DNA from: Hybos culiciformis
Taxonomy: Eukaryota > Arthropoda > Insecta > Diptera > Hybotidae
Assembly: GCA_964007475.1 (NCBI GenBank)
Contig: OZ023273.1
Coordinates: 115,801,812-115,865,811, forward strand
Length of the DNA: 64,000 nt
Direction of reading: 5' to 3'
Of the stretch, positions 12,266 to 24,169 are shown piece after piece. The notes below the pieces were generated by a model that made no database searches, was not told the origin of the DNA, and was given only the letters and a program-made list of their open reading frames with translations. Position 1 is the stretch's first letter; every line of letters begins with the position of its first letter. Both the position numbers and the translations under genes were made by a program.

Positions 12266-12610
12266 GGCTAAAGTGCAGTTTATGGGAACCACTCAGAATG
12301 GGCTGAAACTTGGAGAGGGGGGTAAAGGCGGTGCCCAAACTCCCACTGACCAACCACCAGACCACCCGCCCGCCGCCCCCACGCACCCTTCTTGTTTTGG
12401 GACACCCCCTATACTCTCTACAAAAAAATGGGGCAAATCGAGAAAAAAAAAATTGCCCATACAAAATGTATGAAAACTTTGGGGGTCCCAATCTCCGAAA
12501 CGGGGCCTTTGCCCCAAGAACTGATTTCAGTTTTGGGAGTTGGGCACCGCCTCTACCCCCCTCCAAGTTTCAGCCCATTCTGAGTGATTCCCATAAACTG
12601 CACTTACGCC
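12266..12610. mobile_element. GC-rich foldback element, copy A
   Basis: Arms of about 75 bases are near-perfect inverted repeats starting GGCKWAAGTGCAGTTTATGG and running through CACTCAGAATGGGCTGAAAC to GGTGCCCAACTCCC. It is flanked by an 8-bp duplication, AAAAATTC (12258-12265 and 12611-12618). The middle holds a C-rich segment (CACTGACCAACCACC...CCCGCCCGCCGCC) shared with copies at 13337 and 41308. Open frames called here on both strands are artefacts of the GC-rich inverted sequence. Confidence 0.85.
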
Positions 12611-12760
12611 AAAAATTCATTCAAATTTTACAGACACATTCAAAAAAAATCTTCATTTTAATCTTCGAAAACAGCCTGCGTAAATGGAGGGTTAGGTTTA
12701 TCATCCTTCAATTGAAAAAAAACTAGGATTGTTTTTGTTGTTAATTAAACAAATATGTAC

Positions 12761-12778
12761 TTATAACGGGCTGTCTAC
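12761..12778. repeat. 18-bp direct repeat, left of the TTGTACAA element
   Basis: TTATAACGGGCTGTCTAC occurs here and, identically, at 14001-14018, immediately outside the two inverted ends of the element between. It reads as an unusually long target-site duplication; the right copy is the end of another transposon. Confidence 0.75.
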
Positions 12779-14000
12779 GGGTGAGTGCCACTTGTACAAT
12801 TACCAGTTGTACAATTTTTCAATTTGTATGGAGAAAAAAATTGTACAACTGGTATTTTTTCTCTGTACAACTGGTAAAAAATAATCCAGTTGCACAATTG
12901 ACCAGTTGTACAATTTACCAGTTGTACAATCGATTTATCCAATTGTACCACTTGTACAATTCAGTTTTCACCACTTGTACATTTTAGACCAGTTGTACAA
13001 TCCTTTTTTTCGCAAATTAACCACTTGTACAATGTTGGACCAGGTGTTCAATATTTATTTTTATAAAATTAACCACTTGTACAATTTTTGACCAGTTGTA
13101 CAATCTCTATGTTAAAGTTATAACCGTGAAAAAATAAGCAAAATGTATGGAAAAGCTGTTGTGCATAATGGGTGCCGCTACCGCATCCCATTCGCTTCGC
13201 CGCAAAAAAAGTCCTAGCGACCTTATTTCACTTTGAAAAAAAAAAAAAATTTCGGAGGGCTAATTCCATTTTTATAAATGAAATAAGGCCGCGTAGTAAT
13301 TTCATGTTTCAAAATGAAATAAGACTTCAATAAAAAATCTTGTGAGGTGAGCACACAGGGCAGCAGGCGGAGGGCGGGCGGTTGATCAGTGGGATTTGCG
13401 GCGCCAGCCGTAAATCCCACTGACTAACTGTCCGCTCGCCGCCCTGCTGCCCCCTGCCCTTTGTGCTCACCTTACAAGATTACGCGGCCTTATTTCATTT
13501 ATAAAAATGAAATTAGACCTCCGATAAACTTTTTTTTTGGTCACGGTCTTATTTCACTTTTAAAAATAAAATAAGGCCGCGAGGATTTTTGTTTATGACA
13601 TTCGCGGTTTAATTATGACATTCGCGGTTATGTCATGTAGCCGTTAATTCTACAAAATATAGATTGTACAAGTGGTCAAAAATTGTACAAGTGGTAAATT
13701 ACAAAAAAAAAAAAGATTGTACAACTGGTCAAAAATTGTACAAGTGGTTAATTCGAAAAAATCGAGATTGTACAACTGGTCTAAAATGTACAACTGGATT
13801 GTACAACTGGCACTAGTCTGTACAAATGGTTCTTCTCTGTACAAGTGGTCAATTGTACAAGTGGAATCTTTTTACCACTTGTACAATCCAAAAAAACCAG
13901 ATGTACAATTAAATTTTAAATTGTACAAGTGGTATTTTGGATTGTACAACTGGTACAAAAAAATTGTACAACTGGTAATTGTACAACTGACATGCATCCC
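12779..14000. mobile_element. 1.2-kb TTGTACAA-rich inverted-repeat element
   Basis: The left end GGGTGAGTGCCACTTGTACA and the right end (complement GGGATGCATGTCAGTTGTAC) both continue into AATTACCAGTTGTACAATT. About 300-350 bases at each side consist of more than a dozen copies each of ACCACTTGTACAA or ACCAGTTGTACAA, mainly in one orientation at the left and the other at the right. The centre (13180-13610) carries ATGAAATAAGGCCGCG repeats in both orientations around a GC-rich palindrome. The element is bounded by an 18-bp direct repeat. It has no transposase; the open frames here are translations of the repeats. Structurally it is a foldback element of unknown superfamily. Confidence 0.8.
13337..13480. 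repeat. GC-rich palindrome, copy C of the foldback family
   Basis: An imperfect inverted repeat running from ATCTTGTGAGGTGAGCACA to its complement around the centre GGGATTTGCGGC...GCCGTAAATCCC. The flanks of the centre, CAGTGGGATTTGCGGC and CCCACTGACYAAC, match the core of the element at 41308. It is embedded in the 1.2-kb TTGTACAA element. Confidence 0.75.
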
Positions 14001-14290
14001 TTATAACGGGCTGTCTACATTAGCGATTTACAATCGCGCGTATTTATGAATGTATTATATTTTTTCTGTTTCATTTATTAAGATTTGTGTGTGCTTAATA
14101 TGGCACTGGGTTAGATTTACAACAGCATGCGATTTTTATATATTTTTCCAAATTGTACCATTTTACTTGACTTAAATGACAAATTAATAAAAAAGAACAA
14201 AATTTGTGAGAAATTTCAAAAAATACGCATGCTGAAAAATTATTCAAAATCAGCATGCGTATTTTGCTGCGATTTTGGAATACATTTAAA

Positions 14291-14868
14291 GGCCGGTATT
14301 CAACTGGAGATAAAATCAACTTTTTTATATAAAATTTTATCTGAGATAAATTTTAGTTGAGTGAATTTAATTTATCGGTCCCAACTGAAGATAAATGGAA
14401 ATTTATCTGAGTAAAAATTGTATGAAAATATTTTCACTCAAATAAATTTTATTTCAAAAATTTATCTTGCAAAGAATGTTTCGAACATTTTTTTCAAGAT
14501 AAATTTTGACATTAGGTCGTGTAAAAAGAATTTGACGTATGTTGTTTGTTGTTTAAAGTTTGTTTTTCATCAAAAATCAGAAAACTAAAATAATTTCTAT
14601 AATATTTACCAATAAAAAATTAATTAAATAAAATGGATGAAAGTTGGGAGGTAAGTAAATTAAAAATAAAATTGTTTAGATAGTTTTTATCAAAATATAT
14701 TTTTTTAGGCGGATTTTTTGGAAGATGGAGTTGAAGATTAAAACGAAAATAATGTCAAGTGTCAAGTACATAAGTCAGAAAGTCATGTGTAAATTTTTAT
14801 CTCACTCAATAATGTTCCTTTTCAAGATAAAATTTATCTTGTACTTTATCTTCAGTTGAATACCGGCC
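14291..14868. mobile_element. 578-bp MITE with GGCCGGTATTCAACTG ends
   Basis: Terminal inverted repeats GGCCGGTATTCAACTGRAGA continue into repeated GATAAA/TTTATCT motifs. TTAAA flanks both ends (14286-14290, 14869-14873); a TAA duplication with one more base in each terminus is equally possible, so the superfamily is open. It lies in the loop of the TGTCTACATTAGCG element. It contains a tiny spliced-looking reading frame (separate entry). Confidence 0.82.
14633..14741 (+). CDS. Tiny two-exon reading frame inside a MITE (hypothetical)
   Basis: ATGGATGAAAGTTGGGAG (14633-14650) is followed by a consensus donor GTAAGT, a 58-base AT-rich segment ending in TTTTTTTAG (14708), and 33 bases to a TAA at 14741. 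The spliced product would be 16 residues, MDESWEADFLEDGVED. Such a short acidic peptide cannot be assigned. It could be the first exon of a lost transposase, or the 5' end of a host gene captured by the MITE. Coding is unproven. Confidence 0.25.
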
Positions 14869-15081
14869 TTAAAGAACAAAATCGAATGCAGGAAAAATAC
14901 GCTAATGTAGACACCTAGTAATGTATATTCTAGTTCATTTTTTTCGAATTTAAAATCTACCAAACTGCTTATATAATTTCCAATAGGTGTCGTTAAAAAC
15001 ACAATTGCAGTCTGCGCAGTTATAAAAAAATTTAATTCACCAGCGACGCTAAATTTTGGAGTGTACTTATGTAGTTGACTG

Positions 15082-15428
15082 CAGACTTTGACGCGATCAC
15101 ATTTTAAGTCGCGGCGGCTAAGCAGCGAAATTTTAAATTTTTGGGGGCTGCGGCTAAAAAAAAAATTCTTGATCGCTGCTGCGCCGCTGATAATCGCTAA
15201 CAAAAAAAAAACCGTTAAAAAAAAAAAAACAAAAAAAAAAAAAAAAACAAAAAAAACAAAAAAAAAGACAAAAATTTTCGTCGCTGCTTGGTTTTTTTTT
15301 TTTTTTTTTTTAATTTATATGGCTGCTAGTGATCGCTTTCACCTAAAAATTTGGTCGCTGCTGCTAGGCCAAAAAACGTCGCTGCGTCGCTCGCGCTAGC
15401 TCGAAATCGATGATCGCGTCAAAGTCTG
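15082..15428. mobile_element. 347-bp hAT-type MITE rich in CGCTGC
   Basis: The ends CAGACTTTGACGCGATCA and its complement are flanked by a perfect 8-bp duplication, GTTGACTG (15074-15081 and 15429-15436). CAG...CTG ends and 8 bp fit hAT. Inside are many GTCGCTGC/GCAGCGAC pieces and long A and T runs; it is much richer in GC at its ends than the surroundings. Confidence 0.87.
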
Positions 15429-15689
15429 GTTGACTGCTTTCAGATAAAGTGGCGGAATATAATATTCAAAAAATTTTTTTTTACATATAATCGAAAATTC
15501 ATAAATCAAAAATCAGATAAATCTGGAAAAAAAATGTGGGAACAGACTACAGACAGCTAGCAGATTACTCGATACTCGCTTACTGATTTTCTATTATTGT
15601 ATTAAAAATTTTATAGTTTTACTTTACTATAATTTGCCCGATTTTACCATTTTAAAATAAATTCTTGAATTACACTATATTAAGCAAAC

Positions 15690-15836
15690 CAGTAAAGAGC
15701 TTAAAAGAAACAACACACACACTTAGATCAAGTGGACAAGGACAATTGATCACACAAATTCCTGCCCGATGTGGGAATCGAACCCACAACCCAACACGCC
15801 GTAGGATAGTGGCAATACCACTACACTATGATATTG
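15690..15836 (-). repeat. tRNA-derived SINE-like sequence
   Basis: Read on the minus strand from about 15836, the sequence contains a Pol III A box TAGTGTAGTGG and, 39 bases on, a B box GGTTCGATTCC within a good T-arm (GTGGG/CCCAC), followed by ATCGGGCA. The 5' half of the acceptor stem does not pair and the anticodon arm is poor, so this is not a working tRNA. An unrelated tail (GAATTTGTGTGATCAATTGT...) follows to about 15690, as in a tRNA-derived SINE. Ends are approximate and no duplication was found. Confidence 0.6.
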
Positions 15837-15849
15837 ACTAAATTAGGAG

Positions 15850-17290
15850 GGCTCAGAACATAAAGCGATTGCTCCTTGAGGGTATTTATTTTTGGAAGTT
15901 CCTTTGTGGCAAGAAATATTTCTAAGAAATAAGCCTATAAGTTTTGTTAAGATCACAATTTGGTCTGATATACCTACCTAACGTTAGCATTTTTTTTTCA
16001 GTACATAATGTAATCAAATATATTCAATACATAAAATGTACCTAAACCTATGGAATCTAAATCTCATATGTAACATAATGTTAAGACAATGTCAACCTTT
16101 CTAGGCACCTGTAGTTTAAATTAAATGAATAAAAATATTTTGTAGGGACCTAAGTATATAATTATTAAATGAATATATTATTAAGCATGAATACCAAGTA
16201 TGATAATTTATAGCAATTTAAGTTGAAATAATAAAATTACCTATACTATAAAATTTGTGAAGAAATATTAATGAATTGCGTACAGGAATGTTAGAATCTT
16301 TTTTTGTTTGGTATGAAAGACATTTCAAAAATCTTTTTTTTTTTCATTAGTATTATAATTATAATTTAGAGCATAATCTACAATAAGTCGAATTCGTACT
16401 TCAGTCTTATCATGACATTATTAGAATTTAATTTTTAAGACAAATTTTAATTATCAAATTTTGTTTTTATATATACCTATTTTATCTTGTAAAATACATA
16501 TTCCAAATAATTTTCATATTCATAAAAAAAAAGAAAAGAAATCTGGAAAAACTGAAAGTAAAATTTTCACTTTCCATAATAACAGAGTTCGTTGAACTTC
16601 CATTATGTATTCACAAAGTTTTTTATGTACCTTTTTTGTAAATAAAATTTTCCACTTTTCTTTTTTGGGGAAAATTTTGCTTAGAATTTATCATTCACGC
16701 TGTCGGAAATTCGTTAGGTACATTAATTGGAGAAAAACTACATATGTATGTATTATGTACATTTGTATACATAATATATAAGTCACATTATTATATCTGA
16801 AAAAAAAATCCGAGCAAAAATGAAAGCTAAAGTAAAAAAAACTTTTTCATTGTAAAAATTTGGTTTTGAAGAAAAATATTTACATCCTTATATACTATAT
16901 ATATTCAAAAAGTTGAGTTTCCAGTCATTTTATTAGTTTTCCGAAGAAAGGACTATACCTGCTTCATCAGAAGAAGCTTCCACTTTCTACAAAAATAATG
17001 TTAACATAACTTTGTCATGTTATATTGTATATTATAGATCTTAATATCAACTTTACGACATCTTAAAACAACGTTTCGGAATTCAAATCTAATGTTTCCA
17101 GATGAAAATATTTAAATTTCATGAATATGCTCCCAAAGATATTTTATTTTTTTGGAATAAAATCTAGATTGGGCAATCGTTAGAGAATCCAGATTTATTA
17201 TCTTAACGTATAAAAACTTTGTGTGTATATACATTAATTTTAGTTTTAATCTAGCAAAAAAGTATTGACTTTATTTGCTTAGATTTATAA
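15850..17290. other. Gene-free AT-rich stretch
   Basis: No gene or bounded repeat was recognised; AT-rich with ATATGTA-type simple sequence. Confidence 0.4.
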
Positions 17291-17293
17291 TGA

Positions 17294-17491
17294 TGGCCAT
17301 ACACGGTCCAACTTGATTGTACAACATGTTGACAACATGGCAAGTTGTATCGTGTGTGGGCAAGTTGACAACTTGTTTGAAGTTGGTTGGTAAAAAATAT
17401 AAAAATTTTAATATTAAGTTGTGTCGTGTGTGCCAAAACGTACAACTTGTTGTCAACACGTTGTACAATCAAGTTGGAGCGTGTATGGCCA
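17294..17491. mobile_element. 198-bp long-TIR MITE
   Basis: The arms are inverted repeats of about 55 bases, beginning TGGCCATACACG and continuing through TCCAACTTGATTGTACAACR to TGTTGACAAC. Apart from a short AT spacer the whole element is hairpin. No clear target-site duplication was found. The open frames on both strands are arm translations. Confidence 0.78.
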
Positions 17492-20400
17492 GCATAACAG
17501 ACAATTGTTTCAAAGTGCAAAGTCTCAATGATTAATTTGGATCTTTAGATGAAAGCTGATTTATTGATTTATATTGCTACAAATTTATATGAATGTAATT
17601 CAGAACATAATAATCAAAATGGTATCTATATAAGAGTGTAAAAACAGTTTTCTAAAATGGGCAATCAAGCATTGCAAACATATGTATATCAGAATCAGAA
17701 AAGCTGAAAAAACTATTTCAAACATTTCAACTATTTATTTAGAATTATTCATTATTTTTTACCATCTTTGAAGTAAATGATATCGATCCAAAATTCCCTT
17801 GCGACAGTGAAATCATATTCACTGAAACTATAATGTAGGTACAAATTTTCTGTTGTGTTTTTCCAAAATTCCCAAAAAATATTTCAAAAAAAATTAATAA
17901 ATAAAATTTTATATATATAAACTCTGGGAGCAAAGAACTTTTTATGTACTAAAAATATAAGCTTACACGTGTAATTTCTAAGGTTGATTTTTACATGATA
18001 TATAATAATTCTTTTTCTTATGTCCACTTTAGGGATCACTGCAAAGTTTTCTATAAGTCCATTTTTATTTTATAATAATTAACTCATTGGCTGTTTGTTT
18101 TAACTAACATTTTGAGTAAAATTTTTTCTGATTTAATTTTTATTCATACCCACCTTTAGTTATAACATTTATTAAGCTAATTAGAGACTTTTCACCATGA
18201 TTTTCTTTCCGATCATAGACTTACTTTAGATTACATTATCTTCTACTCTAATTAAAATCATAATTTACAGTAATAACGATACTCTGGAAATAGCTTTTGA
18301 TAGTTTTTGACATTATAGTATGTATATATTTTAGTATATAGTAGAATTAAATAACACTTTTATTATTAAAAATCTGAGGTTTATGTAAATATTTAAATGT
18401 GATTACATAAAGTCTGAACCTAAACCCAATTCTAATACTGTAGTCATTTGTAGCAATTTTGTAATAAATTTTGTTTTCCAAAGTTTTACCCTAATCTAAA
18501 ATTATTGTGCGTATACGAAAAATTCAATTACATATTAATTTTATGTTTTTTTTTTTTTAAAGCAGGAAAAGTCAAAAGCATATCATATTGTATGGCGTAA
18601 TAGCAAAAAAAAAAAAAAAAAAAATTTTATATAAATTTCATATATAATCGGAAAAAGGTTGTTGAACTTTCCAAAAAAGAAATAGGTCAATCTATTTTAT
18701 TTGTGCGTTAGGGATAAAAAAATGAAAAATTATTTGGGGATACATTTTTTTTGTTGGAGAAAAACAATCATCATTATGTAACATTCATGCGTACGATTAG
18801 AAAAATTAAAGAGAAATTTTAATTTATATACGACCACACCTAACGATTTATATGTTTTTTTTTTAATAGAGGAATCAAAGAAAAAAGAATAAAGAACTTT
18901 TTTTTTTGGGGAAAATTTCCCTTCAAACTTTTTTGGAAATGTATGTTTTTTTTTAATTTTTTTTTAAAGTGCGTAAATATCCTTATTCATGTGAACGCGT
19001 ATATTGTCCTTTTTTTTTTTAAAAAAAAATATCTAAACACATAATTTTCCTTCATTAAAAATACAGTACATACTTAATACCAATTTCTTGATATTATATT
19101 ATCTTTTAGATAATTATTTATAATTATTCATGTTAATGAAAAGAACATATATGTATGTACATCGTAATAATGCATAGTTAGGTATGCACATTAAAATTTA
19201 GCGATTATTAATCATTGTCGTTCTTAGTAGTGTCATTTTCGTTTTATCTTTTAAACCCATCCATTTGAAGAGGTTTTGAACAACTCAATAAAGTTTTTTT
19301 GTACTGAGAATTGAATAGTTAATTAAAATTAATATTTACACAGATAACTTTTAATCTCACAATGATTTCGTTTTAATTGGAAAAATAAAAAATATTAAAA
19401 TATCCATATATCAAAAACGGCTTATTCTCTTTAAAAAAAAAATTTTACCAATTAAAAGTAAGTTCAGTTAATAAATATCTATTTTAGGGGATAATAAAAC
19501 GTATTGAATTTTACTGATTCCATAATATTTGATCAAAGTATTTTGTCTTAATAATAATTATTTCACATCCTTATTCATACTATTTACTTATAAGTTCTTC
19601 TCTTATATTATAGTATAGGCTATTATATAGGTATATTTATTTCGAATTTCATTTTAGATTGGAAAAAGATATTTATTAATTTTTTTTTTTTATTAAAAAC
19701 ATCATGATAATAAAGTATCAAGTAAATCAAAAAATATTTAGTTGACAATGTGGTTGACAATAGTATTTCGAAATAGCATATTTCAAATTCTTTATTATAT
19801 TATCTGACATATTAGACATCCTTGTTAGATATACCTATTCTATAGGCTACTGCAAAAAGAGGAGGTATACCATGAATTTTTTTTTATGTCTCAAAAAGTT
19901 TCAGTTTGACATAAAAAAATAAAATTCCAATTCGGACTTCAAACAATTTTTTTTATGAATAGAAATAAGTCAACCCAAATGCCTAAATACAATCTATCGA
20001 ATTGAAGGAAGAAAGGCTCATTAATTAATTTTATCAAAATTTAAATACATTATGTTTTTTTTTTTGTTTCAGAAATCAATTAGAACATCTGCGGTGTTTA
20101 GTTGATTGATTCCTCAAAAATTATAATTAAAATATTTTTATCCTAAAGGATTTTATTATATGTATAATTTGTGTATATATTTAATATACAACATAATGTT
20201 TATTATAGAGTCAATTAAGTTTTCGCTAACCAACACAAAATTGATTAAATATTTTCTTTCAATACTTTTTTCTGAAAAATTATATTTCCCTCATCCTATC
20301 AAAGGCGCATGTTGAAATAAAAGTTCAATGAACTCTTTTCCTAAAAATAACCAAAATAAAAAGTATATATGTATGTACAATATTTAAAACCCAAACAGAT

Positions 20401-20872
20401 TTCCCTTTCTTTTGGCAAAGAAAAGCCTAAGAACATTTTCTTTTTTATATGAAAGTATAAAATCAATTTTTATTTTATTACTTTTTTTTTTCAAATTTTT
20501 TGTTTTCTAAATAAAAATAACATGAAAATGAAATCTAAATCAAAATGAAAATAAAAATCGCAACAACAACCACATTAGCCGGCGAAAGTCCAGGATTCTG
20601 AAACCCCAAAAGAAAATTATACTGAATTCAATTTTGTTGTAACGTCATTTTATTTTTTTTTTATTTTTTAAGTAATATAAAAATAACATATTTGTGCCAA
20701 TATGTTAATTAGTAAATCGTTTACGTTTTTATCTTTTTTTAAGGTGTTTGAAGAATTTGTTAAAACTTCTAAATTAGTCCAATATTTAAAATTAATTTTG
20801 AAGGAGTCGAACGTCACTGATATTATTTTGATATTAATGAAAATCTAATTAATTAATTTTGGGATCTTCTAG
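17492..20872. other. Gene-free AT-rich stretch with one E-box
   Basis: No gene is seen. A palindromic E-box in the context TACACGTGTA lies at 17966-17971. A short island of higher GC at 20560-20615 (CAACAACAACCACATTAGCC and following) stands out, but no splice sites or frame make it an exon. Confidence 0.4.
17966..17971. promoter_or_regulatory. CACGTG E-box
   Basis: Palindromic E-box in the context TACACGTGTA, the most distal of seven in the gene-free region left of Kr-h1. CACGTG is the binding core for bHLH-PAS dimers such as Met/Taiman. The context is not the JH-response type; function is unproven. Confidence 0.3.
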
Positions 20873-20997
20873 GTTAAACTATTGATTAAGAATACTAAGA
20901 TTTATAGCTTCATACATTTCACATTCACATAAAAACACCAAAAATAATGTTGTATGAAGCTAACCATCTTTGTGTATTCTTAATCAATGGTTAAACT
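20873..20997. mobile_element. 125-bp hairpin MITE
   Basis: Arms of about 45 bases pair: AACTATTGATTAAGAATAC and TAGCTTCATACA at the left, their complements TGTATGAAGCTA and GTATTCTTAATCAATGGTT at the right. The outermost bases are GGTTAA/TTAAAC-like; no duplication is certain. It would also fold as a single RNA hairpin if transcribed. Confidence 0.65.
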
Positions 20998-22319
20998 TAA
21001 TTTCCGTAAGCTTACGATTCATTGTACAATTATTTAAAGTTTTTTTTATTATTTAAAGTTTTCTATTTATATTTTGAAACGAAATTTTCCAAAAGTATAA
21101 GTGATTGTTTATAGTTTAAGAAACAAAATGCTTACAATTAGTGAGTTTTAAACCTTCCAAATGAATTTAACATTCGCCCAGTATCATCAGCAGGTGTTGT
21201 CACAAATTTTATAAGGGCTATTTTCAATTTCAAATTACACCAATTTTAATTAAGGAGGAATATTATAAGAAAAATTTAATTTTTTTATAATAGTTATTTC
21301 ATTTATGAAAAATTTTCTACAAACGAACATATTTTGAATTTGCTCTCTTTCGTTTTTAAAATAAATTTTATAGTACGTTGTACCATTTATAAATAAACTA
21401 GTGAAAAATATTCTAACTAAACCATCCCACACCCTAACAATATAAAAGTTTTTACAGGATATTAGAAAGGATATAAAAACAGTGTTTTCCCCCCAAGTTT
21501 AATATTTATATATTTTTTTTCTATATCAAGATCCCCAAAAATTATATAAAAAAAAATTATTTTTGAAGGGTTCTATACTTACCGAAATAAATTTCAGAAG
21601 CGAAGTAGGAATTCCTCTAGTAATTTAGTTGAATATATAAAAAATCGTATAATATTTTACTGCTTTAATATTCTTGTACGATACATGGCACGTATAATAT
21701 TATCATTATTATGTATTATATACAGAAAGTATGTATATGTATATAAAAAAAATTCAAATAGTTGAAAAAAAAAAATTTATTAACTTCTTAGCTATTGATG
21801 CTATGTTATGTAACTAATATATTTATTGTAAAAAAATAAATAAGAGAATAAAAATATCCCTGTGACATCTTTATTTAACTCTGTTGAGGCTATTTATTTT
21901 CTGGATGTACAATCCCCATAAATCTTTTGTACATAACAAATTGAGGGGAAAAATATCCCTGATATATAAGTTATAAATAATTGAATTTTTCCCAAAATAT
22001 TTTATCCTGTTGAAAAAAAAGGGACTTTTTCTCCTGCAAGAAGGATGTAATATTTACAAGAATCCTTTACATATAGTCATATAAATTACAAAAAAACTAT
22101 TGAAATTAAATTAAATAAGGATGAAAGTTTTTTTAGATTCACGATATCTTTTTTTTTTTTCAATGAACTAGGAAGTTATTAACCACGATTATTGAATATG
22201 TTAAATTTTGCCACTTTTTTTTATCTGTATCGAGATCTATATATATTAAAAATTAAAGAGATCTTTAATGTTATTTTATTTGTTTAAGGAATTTTTATTT
22301 TAATCTAATGTATAATTAA

Positions 22320-22520
22320 ATCGATCTCTGATTCTCTGCCTGTCTGTCTGTCAATCTTTAAAACTTATAACTGCCTTCAAATACATAAGAATTTCATCAA
22401 ATTTCATAGATAGAAACATAAGAATTCGGTTAAAAGTCAAGTTCGAATTTCAGCAAAATCGAATAATTCTTTCTAAAGTTATGAGTAAACTAGATTTTGC
22501 TTAAGAGACCACTAGAGTGA
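22320..22520 (+). repeat. Probable decayed interspersed repeat
   Basis: A CTGTCTGTCTGTC run follows TCTGATTCTCTGC and precedes about 170 bases of more complex sequence (ACTTATAACTGCC, TTTCATCAAATTTCATAGAT). Such CTGTCTGTC-led segments are common in insect interspersed repeats; no ends or family could be fixed. Confidence 0.3.
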
Positions 22521-24169
22521 AGTAGGCTGCTCTTAGAAATGCTGTACCTCCCTTATAAATAAGCCGATGTTAATAAATCAAAAGTATTTTTGTAGCTAAA
22601 AGATGTCTCCAAAAGTGAGCTGTTTAGTTTTTTCAATTTTTTTTAAAAATTAATTCAAGACCAAGACTTTGATAAATTTTCCAATTTTTTTTTTATATAA
22701 AATTTATTATGAATTAAAATTTTAAGAACATTTTATAATTTATCTTAACATGATTTATGTGAAAATTTTTACTCGTCTTTAAATGTTAAATCTCAGTGCG
22801 TCTCAGTGTATGTACATTGAAATTGAGCTTAAATATATAAAGTTTTAATTCTTATTAATTTAAAATTTAATTAAATATGATTGAGTGTTAATTTTATGAT
22901 TTCAAATTACTTGTTTACAAAAACTTTAAAAAAAGTATATACATTTTTTTTTTTAGGATTTATTTGTTAAACATTAACTTTTCCACTTTGTATTTGTACA
23001 CCAATAAAAACTTTAAAAATTATAATTATATTCTTCTCAAAAATTAAATTGAAAAATTCTAAATAATCAAGTCCAATTTACGTTACAATTCGAAAGTTAC
23101 TTTTTTTTAATAATCTGTATTTTTATAATGTACAAGTACATACATATGTCAATGAACTTATGCTTTACATTTGTAATATTTATAGCTTTTAATTGGTAAC
23201 ATTAAGAATAATGTTGAAAAAATAAAACAAAATATAAACTACAGATATAAAATAGTGTTATATAATAAGTATAAGTATATTGTATATAGCAAGCAAAACG
23301 TCAATACTCAATAATTAAACAAATAAATAATATAACGCACATAAAGAACATACAAACACTATTCCACTATTCTAAGAGTTATTCTAGGCCTTAAATGGTA
23401 ATGCAACCTGTACTCACTCATTGCTCTATGAGATCTGACAAATTATATACTTATTTTTATAGGTATGCATTAAATTTAAAATTTTGGCAATTACTTAAAC
23501 ACTTTAAGTAAAAAAAATAAAAAGTTACAAGTTACTTTATTTAGCTGAAATTTTTTTCATTTATCTGAAAACGATTTGAGCCTTGCTTAATTTATTCACG
23601 TTCACGTAGTCCCTTTTTGCAATAATGTAAAATTGATAATTTTAATTTTGTAACATTATTATTTTGAAAAAACCGAATAAAGAAAAATTTCATTTTTTAT
23701 ACTTAGAGTGCTAATTTGCAAACTTTTTTTTATTAAATACACATCAAATGGTGTGGGATGTACTAATTACGCATTCAAATATCTTTTTATCTATTTTTAT
23801 CGCAAAAAAAAGAAGAAAACAACAAAAAATTTACCATTAGAAATTTTGCGTTGAGTATGGTCAAGTTGTATGATTTTTTTTTTTGTGTATAATAAAATAA
23901 ATTTATGTACGATGAAGAAAAAAATTAAATAAAAAATGATACTTACTATTGTTATGCAAAAATAAAAGTCTTAAGATCGTACGAATAAATAATAAAATAA
24001 TTTAAATTTCTTAGCATATAAAAGGAATATATACCTACTTAATATTTTTTTTTTTTGATTTCATGTTGATTTTCTATTATGTTTTTCCATTCACTTGAAA
24101 ATAGTATGGATTTATAGAATTTTATCAAAATATAATTTTCATTGGCTTTAACGATAGAAATTTAAATTT

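Larger units (their letters stand above)
11762..12695. repeat. Old hairpin element split by two later insertions
   Basis: Arms at about 11770-11840 and 12612-12690 are inverted repeats of one another, sharing TGAAGATTTTTTTTGAATG and TGTAAAATTTG. If the two elements between them (11844-12248 and 12266-12610) are removed together with one duplication each, the arms continue towards each other through AAAATTTTTTCAT and its complement to a loop of about 10 bases. The outer termini were not determined. Confidence 0.7.
14012..14913. mobile_element. MITE with TGTCTACATTAGCG ends, interrupted
   Basis: TGTCTACATTAGCG at 14012 is inverted at about 14900-14913. Inner arms match too: GCGTATTTTGCTGCGATTTTG near 14257 pairs with AAAATCGAATGCAGG...AATACGC at 14878-14902. 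GCATGCGTATTTT is also repeated in both orientations near 14223 and 14253. A 578-bp element (14291-14868) sits in the loop between the inner arms. No duplication was found outside, because the left end is now joined to the TTGTACAA element. Confidence 0.7.

Noticed and set aside
12273..14049. Many open frames of 60-138 residues on both strands
   Set aside because: They overlap inverted GC-rich arms and TTGTACAA repeats and contain repeated peptides such as LYN/VQL that simply translate the repeat unit. No gene is supported.
15757..15836. tRNA gene
   Set aside because: The A and B boxes and T-arm are good, but the acceptor stem does not pair and the anticodon arm is poor. A SINE head or tRNA relic explains it better.
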